From assembly GCA_964449325.1 (NCBI GenBank), contig CAYUYJ010000016.1, positions 10,011 to 74,010 of the forward strand: a stretch of DNA of 64,000 bases. The letters are read 5' to 3'. The notes below the pieces were generated by a model, which was not told the DNA's origin, ran no database searches, and saw only the letters and a program-made list of their open reading frames with translations. This document shows, piece by piece, positions 51,946-60,427 of the stretch. Source of the DNA: RGIG3002 sp964449325 (GTDB lineage Bacteria > Bacillota > Clostridia > Lachnospirales > Lachnospiraceae). Position 1 is the stretch's first letter. Every line of letters begins with the position of its first letter. The position numbers and the translations under genes are program-made.

Positions 51946-53277
51946 TTATTCCGGCCAGTCAAATTTTTCAAAATCTTCCTCTACAAGCTCGGTTCCCATC
52001 TGCACTTCTACAAGGTGCATGTCCGTAATTGCCTTCAAACCATGCTTGTCACCGGCACGGAAATGGAAAACGTCTCCGCTTCTTGCAATGGTTGTTGTTC
52101 CATCCATCACAAGGAACCCCTTTCCGTCCACGATTGCCCATACCTCGTCACGATAATGGTGACAGACATAATCCAGATACCTGCCCGCTTTTACCATGAC
52201 CTGTTTTGTCAGCGATTTTCTTTCATCCGGATACTGGCTGTAATCAAATACCCGATAATCTCCCCAAATACTCTCCTCATACATAGGACGGTTATCCAAA
52301 TCCTCTACATAAGGCTTAATGTAAGAGCTCTTTGCCTTGTCAGAAACTAAAATTCCGTCCGGGCTTGCCGCAATCACTAAATTCTCTGTTCCGATTGCAA
52401 CTACCGGAATGGATAATTCATTTATGACATGGGTATTCACACAGCCTTCACCGGTAATCACATCGCCGATACTTGTTTCGTCCATAACTTCCGTCAGAGT
52501 GTTCCAAGTTCCGATATCCTTCCACTGTCCGTCGTAGGTTACGACACCAAGGGAGTTTGCCTTTTCCACGACCTCATAATCAAAGCTGTCTTTTTTCAGC
52601 TTTGTATAATCTCTTAAAACGGTTTCAAAATCAATGGCATTTACATACTGCTTTGTAATGTTCTGTAAATAGCTTAATTTAAAAGCAAAGACTCCGGCAT
52701 TCCACAGTGCCCCCTTGGCAATCAACTGCTCTGCCACTTCCTTTACCGGTTTTTCTTTAAAGCCGGTAACTTTTCTGTCCGCTGCATCGCCTTCACACAA
52801 AATGTAACCGTATTTTTCCGAAGGATAAGATGGGGCTATGCCCATCAGAACCATGTCTGCTTTCCCTGCCTGTACTGCTTCATCCATCTTTTTGAAGGTC
52901 TGAAAATATTCCAAATCCACATACGGGTCAACCGGAAGCACAATGACTGTTTCATCCGGGCTTACTTTCTTTTCTGAGGTAAGATAAGAAGCAGCCAGCA
53001 CAATAGCCGGGAACGTATTTCTCCTCTCCGGCTCTACCACAATATCTACCTTTTTATGAAGCTGGTTCTTAATGGAATCCCGCTGGGATGCACTGGTTGC
53101 CACTACAATATTGGCATCAATTCCTGCCCCGCAGATTTGTCTGTATACACGCTGAACCATGGATTCATGCTGTTCTTCCTCGTCTGTTAATAACTGTAAA
53201 AATTGCTTGGAGCGTACTTCATTGGAAAGGGGCCACAGTCTCTTTCCCGAGCCTCCTGATAACAAAATAATATTCAT
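51946..53277 (-). CDS. manC: Mannose-1-phosphate guanylyltransferase (bifunctional ManC type)
   Basis: 443-residue cytoplasmic enzyme making GDP-mannose. NIILLSGGSGKRLWPLSN is the GTP-binding loop; KQFLQL, VVVEPERRNTFPAI, VLPVDPYVD, GFKEKPVKE, WNAGVFAFK and DIGTWNTL follow. A C-terminal cupin domain (about 340-443: DYRVFDY, YRDEVWAIVDGKGFLVMDG, FRAGDKHGLKAI) indicates the bifunctional ManC/AlgA family. Whether isomerase activity is retained is unknown. First gene of the second glycan locus. A GAGG RBS is about 10 nt upstream. Confidence 0.94.
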   Translation of the reverse strand: MNIILLSGGSGKRLWPLSNEVRSKQFLQLLTDEEEQHESMVQRVYRQICGAGIDANIVVATSASQRDSIKNQLHKKVDIVVEPERRNTFPAIVLAASYLTSEKKVSPDETVIVLPVDPYVDLEYFQTFKKMDEAVQAGKADMVLMGIAPSYPSEKYGYILCEGDAADRKVTGFKEKPVKEVAEQLIAKGALWNAGVFAFKLSYLQNITKQYVNAIDFETVLRDYTKLKKDSFDYEVVEKANSLGVVTYDGQWKDIGTWNTLTEVMDETSIGDVITGEGCVNTHVINELSIPVVAIGTENLVIAASPDGILVSDKAKSSYIKPYVEDLDNRPMYEESIWGDYRVFDYSQYPDERKSLTKQVMVKAGRYLDYVCHHYRDEVWAIVDGKGFLVMDGTTTIARSGDVFHFRAGDKHGLKAITDMHLVEVQMGTELVEEDFEKFDWPE

Positions 53278-53325
53278 AAATAGATATCCTCTCCGTATTT
53301 TCTCACTTTATCTACATTTTGGTAT

Positions 53326-53334
53326 ACTATACCA
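53326..53334 (-). promoter_or_regulatory. Possible extended -10 for manC
   Basis: Minus-strand TGGTATAGT (an extended TGn-TATAGT) about 50 nt upstream of the manC start, without a good -35. It could be a promoter that does not need one. Confidence 0.4.
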
Positions 53335-53434
53335 CTTTTGTATAACCATTGTTTATCATACCATCAATTTTTCTTTCTGTAAATTCATTTTGCCGGATAT
53401 CCTATCCGCAAAAGACGCAATTTTCCCCCTTTTC

Positions 53435-53463
53435 TTGACATCGCACCCCATGACCTTTATAGT
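53435..53463 (+). promoter_or_regulatory. Consensus sigma-A promoter for the DPM1-like gene
   Basis: TTGACA (53435-53440), exactly 17 nt, TATAGT (53458-53463), about 50 nt before the GTG start. Confidence 0.8.
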
Positions 53464-53514
53464 ATAAGAGTACAATCAGAAAATTAAGATGATAAGCAGA
53501 AAAGGAAAAACAGA

Positions 53515-54225
53515 GTGAAAAAAACAATTATTGTCATGCCTGTGGCAAATGAAGAAGAAACCATGCAGGGCATACTGGATGAAATTCTGGAACTGCCTTA
53601 TGATAATTTATATATTTACCCCGTTATCGACAGCTTTTCCAAAGATCGAACGGAAGAGATTATCCGAACTGCAGCTTCCAAAAATGAAAAAGTAAAATTA
53701 ATTTTCCACGAGAAATCCAATGGTGTAATCAGCTGCTATTTGGAAGGTTTCCGACAGGCATTGAAGGATGGTGCGGAATTTGTTATAGAAATGGACGGTG
53801 GCGGAAGTCATTTGCCCAAGGAACTTCCTCAATTTATTGAGAAATTGGAAGAAGGCTATGACTGTGTCTGGGGTTCCCGTTTCATGAAAAACGGCAACGT
53901 CAGCAACCTTCCTCTGTACCGCAGAATTTTAAGCTCCGGAGGCACCATTCTGGCAAATCTTGTTCTCGGAACAAAACTTGCCGACATGACAAGCGGTTTT
54001 GAAGCCTTCCGCAGAGAGATTTTAGAAAGCATGAATTTGGATAACTTTTTATCCACCGGACATATGTATCAAACCGAAATGCGCTATTACTGCCGCAATT
54101 TCCATACTATTGAAGTACCAATTCACTATATCGGCGGTTCTTCCAGTCTGAAATTTAAGTCTGTTACGGAAGCATTAAAAATACTCTTCCAGTTAAAAAA
54201 GCACGAAAAAGAAGTCTTCTTATAA
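53515..54225 (+). CDS. DPM1-like GT2 glycosyltransferase
   Basis: 236 residues starting at a GTG (53515) with AAAGGA about 8 nt upstream. The GT-A domain shows TIIVMPVANEEETMQGIL, IDSFSKDRTEEII, FVIEMDGGGSHLPKELPQF (DxD-like), WGSRFMKNGNVS, LTSGFEAFR-like DMTSGFEAFRREIL, and IHYIGGSSSLKFKSVTEALKIL, the pattern of dolichol- or polyprenyl-phosphate mannosyltransferases. No C-terminal membrane segment. It is divergent from manC, whose product could feed it, and has its own promoter and terminator, so it may be separately controlled. Confidence 0.88.
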   Translation: MKKTIIVMPVANEEETMQGILDEILELPYDNLYIYPVIDSFSKDRTEEIIRTAASKNEKVKLIFHEKSNGVISCYLEGFRQALKDGAEFVIEMDGGGSHLPKELPQFIEKLEEGYDCVWGSRFMKNGNVSNLPLYRRILSSGGTILANLVLGTKLADMTSGFEAFRREILESMNLDNFLSTGHMYQTEMRYYCRNFHTIEVPIHYIGGSSSLKFKSVTEALKILFQLKKHEKEVFL

Positions 54226-54233
54226 AAACACGA

Positions 54234-54260
54234 GGCGCTATTGTTGAAATAGCGCCCTTT
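54234..54260. terminator. Terminator between DPM1-like gene and XRE regulator
   Basis: GGCGCTATT (54234-54242) and AATAGCGCC (54248-54256) form a perfect 9-bp stem with a 5-nt loop, followed by CTTTTC. It serves the plus-strand gene and may also stop the convergent minus-strand gene. Confidence 0.85.
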
Positions 54261-54266
54261 TCAGTA

Positions 54267-54599
54267 TCAATTTTCACTTTTGTACTCATAAATCATTTTT
54301 ACCAATGCCCCCAACTTTTGAATATCCCTTTTATCAAAACACTCAATAACTGCCATGAGCTCAGAATTATCATTTTCCTTTCTCTGACTTCCCTTAAGAA
54401 TATAATCACAGCTTACTCCCAATACATCAGAAATACGATATAAAACATCGGAAGAAAACCCCTTTTTTCCCATTTCGATTTCATATAAGAACTTGTCTGA
54501 TATTCCTGCTTTTTCTGCAAGCTTACTTCTGGAATAGCCTTGAAAAATCCGTGTTTCTTTGATGCGTTTCCCAACCGCTCCGTACAGCTCTGTGTTCAT
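54267..54599 (-). CDS. XRE-family helix-turn-helix regulator
   Basis: 110 residues. The HTH_3 domain occupies about 5-65: VGKRIKETRIFQGYSRSKLAEKAGISDKFLYEIEMGKKGFSSDVLYRISDVLGVSCDYILKG, the classic Xre/SinR pattern with recognition helix near 30-40. An acidic C-terminal helix follows (LMAVIECFDKRDIQKLGALV). DNA-binding transcriptional regulator, divergent from agrB across about 210 bp, so it may control the agr-like operon and itself. The upstream RBS is weak. Confidence 0.87.
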   Translation of the reverse strand: MNTELYGAVGKRIKETRIFQGYSRSKLAEKAGISDKFLYEIEMGKKGFSSDVLYRISDVLGVSCDYILKGSQRKENDNSELMAVIECFDKRDIQKLGALVKMIYEYKSEN

Positions 54600-54807
54600 A
54601 TTTGCAACTCGACTTTTCTTTTTTTATATAGTATATCTGACCACTTGCGCCATTTTCCTTTTTTTACCCGAATATGTCTGTTTTTATGTACTGACCGTCA
54701 TCTATGACTATTCTTTAGTGTTGACACACAAAATAATACATTTCGCGACATTTTTCTAAGTATTTCGACTTTTTATTCTACACTGGGAAACGTGGAGGTA
54801 AAAGATT
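54600..54807. promoter_or_regulatory. Divergent control region of XRE gene and agrBD
   Basis: 208-bp AT-rich spacer. The minus strand has TATACT and TATAAA near 54625. On the plus strand TTGACA lies at about 54720 and GGAGG immediately upstream of agrB, but no -10 at the standard distance was clear. Direct repeats typical of LytTR regulators were not convincing. Confidence 0.4.
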
Positions 54808-55389
54808 ATGCACATGATGTCTGATTATATTAATGCAATTCCGAATTTGAGTGCGACAGAAAAAGCGCGGTTGAATTATGTTATCTCCTGCATAATCTAT
54901 GAAGGAAGTAAACTGCTTCTTTTCTTCCTTTTTTTTGGCTGTATTCACAAATTAGATGGTTTTTTTTATTCTTTAATTATCCTATTGCCATTAAGAATTA
55001 TTTCAGGGGGGCTGCACTTTAAGCATTACTTATCATGTCTGCTTTTTTCATTTATGTATTTTTACCTGGTAAATATTGTATTGATTCCGTTCAAATTACC
55101 ATTCGGCATTTCTATTATCATATTATCTGTATGCGCCATAACAAACTGTAAAATTGGACCAATCACATCAGATTCACGGCCACAATTAAAAGTTGAAGTA
55201 ATTAGAAAAGGGAAACTGAATATTTTCATAGCGACCTGCTATGAGATGATATTAACCATCTTATTTTTTGATACAGCAATCTCCACGGTTGGTTTTTGGA
55301 CTATTGTATTGCATACTTTGCAATTAATAATAGCAAATTTCCGAAAGAAAAGAGGTGAACTTCATGTTCAAAATGTTCAAACGATTTAA
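54808..55389 (+). CDS. agrB: AgrB-like peptide-processing membrane protease
   Basis: 193 residues, about five to six membrane segments. Conserved catalytic pair H70 in ISGGLH and C77 in HYLSC, spaced by seven as in S. aureus AgrB (H77, C84). AgrB cleaves the C-terminal tail of AgrD and closes the ring while helping export. GGAGG RBS at 54793-54797. It overlaps the short agrD gene downstream by 26 nt. Convergent with an agrA/agrC-like two-component pair. Confidence 0.92.
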   Translation: MHMMSDYINAIPNLSATEKARLNYVISCIIYEGSKLLLFFLFFGCIHKLDGFFYSLIILLPLRIISGGLHFKHYLSCLLFSFMYFYLVNIVLIPFKLPFGISIIILSVCAITNCKIGPITSDSRPQLKVEVIRKGKLNIFIATCYEMILTILFFDTAISTVGFWTIVLHTLQLIIANFRKKRGELHVQNVQTI

Positions 55390-55507
55390 AAATACTTTGG
55401 TGACATCGGCTTTAGCTATTGCCGGTTGCGTTACTTTTTGGGATGTAATCAAGTCCAGTAACAGTCTGTTACTTTTTGGGGAACCAGATTATCCGAACGA
55501 AGACTAA
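55364..55507 (+). CDS. agrD: AgrD-like autoinducing peptide precursor with serine ring residue
   Basis: 47 codons, too short for ordinary ORF listing. RBS GAGGTG is about 6 nt before the ATG. My translation has a basic amphipathic N-terminus (MFKMFKRFKN), a hydrophobic helix (SALAIAGCVTFWDVI), a core KSSNSLLLF (30-38) and a tail GEPDYPNED (39-47). That tail matches the AgrD C-terminal recognition motif (E-x-P spacing like DEVEVPKE). In S. aureus AgrD-I the ring is Cys to Met, five residues ending at the cut. Here that position is S34 to F38, predicting a serine lactone rather than a thiolactone. The only Cys (C22) is in the leader. The peptide is predicted, not shown. Confidence 0.87.
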   Translation: MFKMFKRFKNTLVTSALAIAGCVTFWDVIKSSNSLLLFGEPDYPNED

Positions 55508-55540
55508 AAATGATTTGTTACTACATTCTCCAATATTTTA

Positions 55541-55566
55541 GGCGTGAAGCAACACAACTTCACGCC
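55541..55566. terminator. Bidirectional terminator between agrD and agrC
   Basis: GGCGTGAAG (55541-55549) pairs with CTTCACGCC (55558-55566). The minus-strand agrC stop codon (TAG at 55566-55568) overlaps the stem. T-runs flank both sides. Confidence 0.85.
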
Positions 55567-56816
55567 TAAGTAAAACTCAATTTAAAGCTTAAGTAATTTT
55601 CTCCATCATATATACAATTTTGTATCTGAAATATAGCATTATATTTTTTAGCAATTTCCTTCACTCTTGATAGTCCAATCCCTCTCTTTTCTCCTTTTGT
55701 ACTGTACCCATAAGAGCAAAATTTTTCAATTTCATTATTAGAATAGACCGGACTGGAATTTGCAACTTCCAGTGAAAAAGATTTTCCATCTTCTATCAAC
55801 ATCCTTAAAATAATTATTTTTCCACTCTTTTCGTTCAAAGCCTCGACTGCATTATCAAACAATATTCCAACCAACTCTATAAATTCATAAATCGCAATCT
55901 TTTCTTTTATATTAGTTGATTGTATTTCATATTTTGTTACAATTCCCTTTTCTTCTGCCGAAGTAATCTTAGAATACAGAAACCCCATCAAGACAGGCTC
56001 CATATTTAATTTTAACAGCCTGTTTAACTTATTTTCCTGCAGAACCTTTTCACAATACTGCTCCTGTGCCAACAATAATTCATCATGGTCTGCTATTGTG
56101 TACTGCAAACAACAAATTGCATTAATATGATTTTCAAACTCATGCTGACGGGTACGTATCGTCATAATTGCTTCTTCAAATGCCTTATTATATAATTCAT
56201 ACATTTGTACTTCTCTTGCTTTGTGATTTTTTTCTTTTTCCGCACTAATCCATAAAATACAAACTATGCTCAGACCAATTGTCTCAAATAAAAATTGCAC
56301 TACATTTTCAACATCAGCATATGCATTTCGACTGACAATATACAGAATTCTAATAAGAATCAGTAGGGAAATAACAATTCCTTTTATCTTGTTTATTTTA
56401 GAAATAACTATATTACCATACTTTTCCTTCCATAAAAGCAGAAGCAAGCAAATGTTAATATTAACAATTATTCCTTCATATTCTACAAAAACAGTCTCAA
56501 GTGTCAAAAATTTAAACAAATAGTATTGCAATACTTGAAGGGATAATATAATAATAAGCATTGTTCCGCAAACATTAACTGCCTTCTTCCATGTACCCAC
56601 GACCTTTACTTTAATGTATAAAAGTATTCCGGCAACTACAATAAACTTATACCCCAGTGATATTTTGAAAATACTACTCAGTACCGCCAAAATCCACTCC
56701 ATAAGGAACGGCAGAATCACCCACAAATTAATTTGCACCTTTTTTCCTGCTATTTTATGAATACATAAAACCAAGCATATATACTCAAACAGCATTTCCA
56801 TCGTTCTAATTACCAT
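55566..56816 (-). CDS. agrC: AgrC-like sensor histidine kinase
   Basis: 416 residues. Six to seven N-terminal membrane segments (about 1-195) form the peptide receptor. A dimerisation helix with the phospho-acceptor histidine in TRQHEFENHIN (about 222) follows, then a GHKL ATPase (HATPase_c_5): N-box VGILFDNAVEAL, and GYSTKGEKRGIGLSRVKEI as the G-box. This is the AgrC/HPK10 layout. It is coupled to agrA by an 11 nt overlap (ATGGTAATTAG). Codon use is AT-richer than in the glycan loci. Expected to sense the agrD peptide, but receptor matching is inference. Confidence 0.9.
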   Translation of the reverse strand: MVIRTMEMLFEYICLVLCIHKIAGKKVQINLWVILPFLMEWILAVLSSIFKISLGYKFIVVAGILLYIKVKVVGTWKKAVNVCGTMLIIILSLQVLQYYLFKFLTLETVFVEYEGIIVNINICLLLLLWKEKYGNIVISKINKIKGIVISLLILIRILYIVSRNAYADVENVVQFLFETIGLSIVCILWISAEKEKNHKAREVQMYELYNKAFEEAIMTIRTRQHEFENHINAICCLQYTIADHDELLLAQEQYCEKVLQENKLNRLLKLNMEPVLMGFLYSKITSAEEKGIVTKYEIQSTNIKEKIAIYEFIELVGILFDNAVEALNEKSGKIIILRMLIEDGKSFSLEVANSSPVYSNNEIEKFCSYGYSTKGEKRGIGLSRVKEIAKKYNAIFQIQNCIYDGENYLSFKLSFT

Positions 56817-57537
56817 ACTTCAACTCTTTTAAAAAATTCTTTTTATAAATTCGTCCAATTTCCAACATGGTTCCATCTTTCAGCTTAATATATCTGTTTA
56901 TTCCATCCACTGAAGAAATAAATTCTCTGTTCACAATTACACTCCTATTACACTGTAAGAAAATGTCCGCATTCAACTCACGCAATATACCACTACAGGT
57001 TTTATAAGGCAATTCAATCTCTTCATCCACTAAGTACACAAATAAACTACGGCTGATTGACTTCATATAAATAATCCGTTCTGTATCAATGGAATACAAT
57101 ATTCCGTCTTTTCTGTAATAGATAAACCTATTACACCGTTCATCTTTTACCGGATACTTCAATGCCTCCCTAATCGTCTCCTTCACCCTTTTAAAGTCAA
57201 ATGGTTTTTCGATGTACCCATAACAATGAAGATTCTGATATGCACTCATTCTATAGTCTTCTAAAGAGGTGATAAAAATCAGTGGCACAAACTGATATCG
57301 GTCAATCTTTCGCACTTTATCCGCAAAAATAATTCCCGATACATCATTTCGCACCGTTTTATCTAACATAATATCAACAAGAAACAAGTCAATTCTTTCT
57401 TCCATAGCATATTTATAAGCCGTAGCACTGTTATCTGCACAATAAATAGCACTGGTAGAATCGCATTCTTTCACCATCTCCACCAGTGCATTCATACAAG
57501 CTTTATTATCTTCTATAATTAATATATTCTTTCTCAT
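56806..57537 (-). CDS. agrA: AgrA-like LytTR response regulator
   Basis: 243 residues. The receiver domain (about 1-120) has NILIIEDNKACMNALVEM, a phospho-acceptor aspartate in LFLVDIMLDK (about 55), and IFITSLEDY. The LytTR DNA-binding domain (about 135-240) includes FIYYRKDGILYSIDTERIIYMKS, YKTCSGILRELNADIFLQCNRSVIVN and IKLKDGTMLEIGRIY. The start is taken as ATG 57537; an upstream TTG (57552) overlaps the previous gene. No strong RBS, so translation may be coupled to the XRE gene just upstream. Should bind paired LytTR repeats near target promoters; none was clearly seen. Confidence 0.9.
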   Translation of the reverse strand: MRKNILIIEDNKACMNALVEMVKECDSTSAIYCADNSATAYKYAMEERIDLFLVDIMLDKTVRNDVSGIIFADKVRKIDRYQFVPLIFITSLEDYRMSAYQNLHCYGYIEKPFDFKRVKETIREALKYPVKDERCNRFIYYRKDGILYSIDTERIIYMKSISRSLFVYLVDEEIELPYKTCSGILRELNADIFLQCNRSVIVNREFISSVDGINRYIKLKDGTMLEIGRIYKKNFLKELKYGN

Positions 57538-57544
57538 AGATATC

Positions 57545-58207
57545 TTAATCAAACTTTTCCTTTATGGAAAGCAAATCCCCCAACTGTTTTTCACGATTCT
57601 CCCCATATTGGCATTCCTCACTGACATACGATAAGTAAAATGCCCTTTCATCCATAAAATAGATAGGTTTACATTTCGTTACTTCATAAATATTTGCCAT
57701 CAGTTCCGCATCCGGTTCCAACTCGCCTTTTTCCAAAGCACGATATTTCTTTATATTCACCCCTACAAGCTCTGCCATCTTCATTTGAGATACTCCAAAT
57801 GCCTTTCGCAGTTTCTGAAGCGGTGTCTCTTTTTCCTCTGACTGAAGAAATGTCTTTAATAATTTGTTTCCTATTTTTTCTTCCGACTTCTCATTCTGTG
57901 CCCATTGCTCTATCGCCCACTCGCACAACTTCATGCCACTGATATACTGTTTGATATTACTATCAGAAAATGCCTTTTCCAGACTTGGAAGAACCGGTTG
58001 GCTACTCTCGCCTGTAATCAATATATCAATGTCACACCCCTGTTCATATAGCTTACTCAATATTTCGTAAGACATCTTGATTTTTCCAAGTTCTATTTTG
58101 CTGTACTGACTTTGAGTAATGTTCAACTCCTTTGCAAGTTCAGTCTGCGGTATATGATATTTTTTTCTATAGGCTTCTAATCTTTGTAAAATCAAACTAT
58201 ACTGCAT
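57545..58207 (-). CDS. Two-domain XRE regulator heading the agrA-agrC operon
   Basis: 220 residues with two HTH_3 motifs. The first is at about 8-60 (YRKKYHIPQTELAKELNITQSQYSKIELGK) and the second at about 130-180 (LRKAFGVSQMKMAELVGVNIKKYRALEKGE). The middle 50 residues are charged. A tandem arrangement is uncommon; each may bind a different half-site. It precedes agrA by 7 nt and thus probably is co-transcribed with the two-component system. RBS AGGAAGA. It could be the operon's own regulator, since it resembles phage-type repressors. Confidence 0.85.
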   Translation of the reverse strand: MQYSLILQRLEAYRKKYHIPQTELAKELNITQSQYSKIELGKIKMSYEILSKLYEQGCDIDILITGESSQPVLPSLEKAFSDSNIKQYISGMKLCEWAIEQWAQNEKSEEKIGNKLLKTFLQSEEKETPLQKLRKAFGVSQMKMAELVGVNIKKYRALEKGELEPDAELMANIYEVTKCKPIYFMDERAFYLSYVSEECQYGENREKQLGDLLSIKEKFD

Positions 58208-58442
58208 TCCGTTAATCTTCCTTGCAATCGCTTTTGTTAATATAGTTTGATTGTACGCAAGAATACTATTCCTATATTATACCTATTTTTGACTATTTCA
58301 CTGAATTATTTAAAATATTCTCCCATAGTTTAACACTTCTCAGACCCCCAAAAATGGTTCAATTGTTCATTCTTCCGATTGACCAAGTAAACAAATACAA
58401 TATATATTTATCAGCGAATAAACATACAAAGGAGATTTTATT
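58208..58442. promoter_or_regulatory. Divergent promoter region of XRE-agrAC operon and recombinase
   Basis: 235-bp, very AT-rich spacer with several TATAAT-like stretches on both strands (for example around 58274) but no clear operator or inverted repeats that would mark a recombinase site. Confidence 0.35.
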
Positions 58443-59363
58443 ATGACCAGTTTACAAACACACCTAAACAGCTACTTGGATTACTGTCGGTATCAAAAAG
58501 TATTAGATACCAAAACTCTAAAGGCATACCGGATCGATTTAAAACAATTTTCAGAGCAAATAACAGAATCTGATGTTTTGGATATTACATCAAATGTATT
58601 GGAAGATTTTATTGCCCAACTTCATCGGAAATACAAACCTAAAACAGTGAAAAGAAAGATTGCATCTTTGAAGGCTTTCTTCCACTACCTTGAGTACAAA
58701 GATATTATTGACAAGAATCCATTTAACAAAATACAAGTAAAGTTTCGAGAACCTGTTATTTTGCCAAAAACCATTCCGCTTCATACATTGGAACTTTTTC
58801 TAATGACAATATATAAGCAGTACACTACCGCCAAAACAGATTACCGGAAGAAAAACGCTCTACGGGATGCTGCTGTTGTGGAGCTTCTTTTTGCTACAGG
58901 TATGAGGATTTCTGAGTTATGTTCTTTGTGTATCCATGATATCAACTTAGTCGACAGAACCGTTTTAATATATGGAAAAGGCTCTAAGGAACGCCGGGTA
59001 CAGATTGGGAATGATGATGTTACAAAGATTTTAGATGAGTATAAGACAGAATTTCTTCCTCAAATGCAGAACTGTAATCGATTTTTTGTAAATCAGGCAG
59101 GCAGAGCATTGACAGATCAGTCGGTTCGCAGAATGCTTAACAAATATTCCTCTCTTGCCGCAATTGAACTTCATATCACTCCACACATGTTCCGTCATAC
59201 TTTTGCTACCAGTCTTTTGGAGGCTGATGTTGATATTCGCTATATTCAGGAAATGTTGGGACACAGTTCCATTAATATTACTGAGATTTACACTCATGTT
59301 GCCATGTCAAAGCAAAGAGATATTCTTACGACAAAGCATCCACGGCGGAACTTTAGGATATAG
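58443..59363 (+). CDS. Tyrosine recombinase, XerD-like
   Basis: 306 residues, all active-site residues present: R155 (ATGMRISEL), K180 (GKGSKERR), H248 and R251 (HMFRHTFAT), H274 (LGHSS), Y283 (TEIYTHV). A SAM-like N-terminal domain (about 1-100) precedes the catalytic domain. AAAGGAGA RBS is about 8 nt before the ATG. The sequence resembles small XerC/D-type integrases rather than large phage integrases. It may be a relict of the event that placed the agr cassette and defence-like operon here. No attachment-site repeats seen. Confidence 0.93.
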   Translation: MTSLQTHLNSYLDYCRYQKVLDTKTLKAYRIDLKQFSEQITESDVLDITSNVLEDFIAQLHRKYKPKTVKRKIASLKAFFHYLEYKDIIDKNPFNKIQVKFREPVILPKTIPLHTLELFLMTIYKQYTTAKTDYRKKNALRDAAVVELLFATGMRISELCSLCIHDINLVDRTVLIYGKGSKERRVQIGNDDVTKILDEYKTEFLPQMQNCNRFFVNQAGRALTDQSVRRMLNKYSSLAAIELHITPHMFRHTFATSLLEADVDIRYIQEMLGHSSINITEIYTHVAMSKQRDILTTKHPRRNFRI

Positions 59364-59375
59364 GGAGATTCCAAA

Positions 59376-59396
59376 GGCAACCCGAGTAAGGTTGCC
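59376..59396. terminator. Hairpin between recombinase and HNH genes
   Basis: GGCAACC (59376-59382) and GGTTGCC (59390-59396) with a 7-nt loop. The T-run is weak on both sides. Possible bidirectional terminator. Confidence 0.5.
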
Positions 59397-59434
59397 TGCA
59401 GATGCATAATTGTAGAATATAGCCTATTCAAGAA

Positions 59435-60427
59435 TCATTTATACTTCTCCACAATCCCATCCACAATATTATGCCGGAATTTCCCAATCATTTCATTTTC
59501 CGTCTCCTCTGAGATTCTAAATTTACGAAGAAAAATTTCTTTCTTCGTAACATTCCGTCCCAGATTGTCCTCCAAAAAGCTTTGATACTCGTTCAGTAAA
59601 CTCTTGGAAAACTCCCCCGCCTCTTTATAATATCTTTCCGCAATATCCACATGACTTTGGTAAATCTCTTTCAAACGGAAAAACTCACATGTATTCTCAA
59701 CTTTTTTGTCCGCATCATTCTGAAAACTTAAATCAATTTTTCCCTCTGACATTTTATATACAAAGCTAAAATCGGCGTCACTTTCTATGTAAGGATGAAT
59801 ATGCTTATCAACCGATAATTCCTTCACATGCTTGATGGATGCATTACAAAAATGGCACGAAGGAATCAGGTTATAAAAAGAAAGGGCAAACATAGGGAAT
59901 TTTGCTTTTGGAATATAATGATCCAGCTCGGAGCGAATAATCTTCAAGTCTTTATCTGCTTTGGAGCTTCCATTCTCCTCTGCAATAACCGTACTGATAA
60001 ACTGCCTTCCGCAATAAGGGCATACCTCCACCCCTAATTCTTTCGCAAATTTATATGCATTCCACTCCCATGTACAACCTTTATCGGAAAAGTTATCGTA
60101 ATCAAAGATTCGTTTCAACATGCATGATAATTCGGTATTTGAGCGCAATCCCGGCTTACCGTCGATTTCATATATGCTCACACCATTTTGTGTAATGGGA
60201 AATTTTCTGCTCCATGTTCTGTAAAAATCCATCATATAATCGGGTTTCATACTTAAAATCTTTTCATAAAAGAAATCCGAAGCTTTATCCAGCATTTCTT
60301 TTAAAATATCACGACATACCTTTCCATGATTACACATTCGTTCACAATCAATTTGTTCCTTAACTTTTTCCCCGATTCCCGCTACATATTGCTTCACAAG
60401 CTCTTCATTTTTTGGCAGCCAAAACAT
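59435..60427 (-). CDS. HNH nuclease (PtuB-like) of a three-gene ATPase operon
   Basis: 330 residues. Zinc-binding HNH core: CxxC at C136/C139 (CPYCGRQ), LDHYIPKAKFP (168-178, with the catalytic Asp-His), CHFC at C191/C194 with N195 (LIPSCHFCN). The N-terminal 115 residues and the C-terminal helical third are outside the nuclease core. This composition and the ATPase partner resemble PtuB of the Septu phage-defence system, where the nuclease is controlled by the PtuA ATPase. Start ATG 60427 has AAGGAGAAC in front and abuts the ATPase stop. Last gene of the operon. Confidence 0.85.
   Translation of the reverse strand: MFWLPKNEELVKQYVAGIGEKVKEQIDCERMCNHGKVCRDILKEMLDKASDFFYEKILSMKPDYMMDFYRTWSRKFPITQNGVSIYEIDGKPGLRSNTELSCMLKRIFDYDNFSDKGCTWEWNAYKFAKELGVEVCPYCGRQFISTVIAEENGSSKADKDLKIIRSELDHYIPKAKFPMFALSFYNLIPSCHFCNASIKHVKELSVDKHIHPYIESDADFSFVYKMSEGKIDLSFQNDADKKVENTCEFFRLKEIYQSHVDIAERYYKEAGEFSKSLLNEYQSFLEDNLGRNVTKKEIFLRKFRISEETENEMIGKFRHNIVDGIVEKYK

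Noticed and set aside
53515..54225. Idea that this GT2 is a phage-island gene because of its isolation
   Set aside because: It has a consensus promoter, DPM1 motifs and sits beside manC, so it fits the glycan locus.
59363..59435. Possible attachment site with hairpin 59376-59396
   Set aside because: No second copy of the core sequence found, so I only list it as a hairpin.
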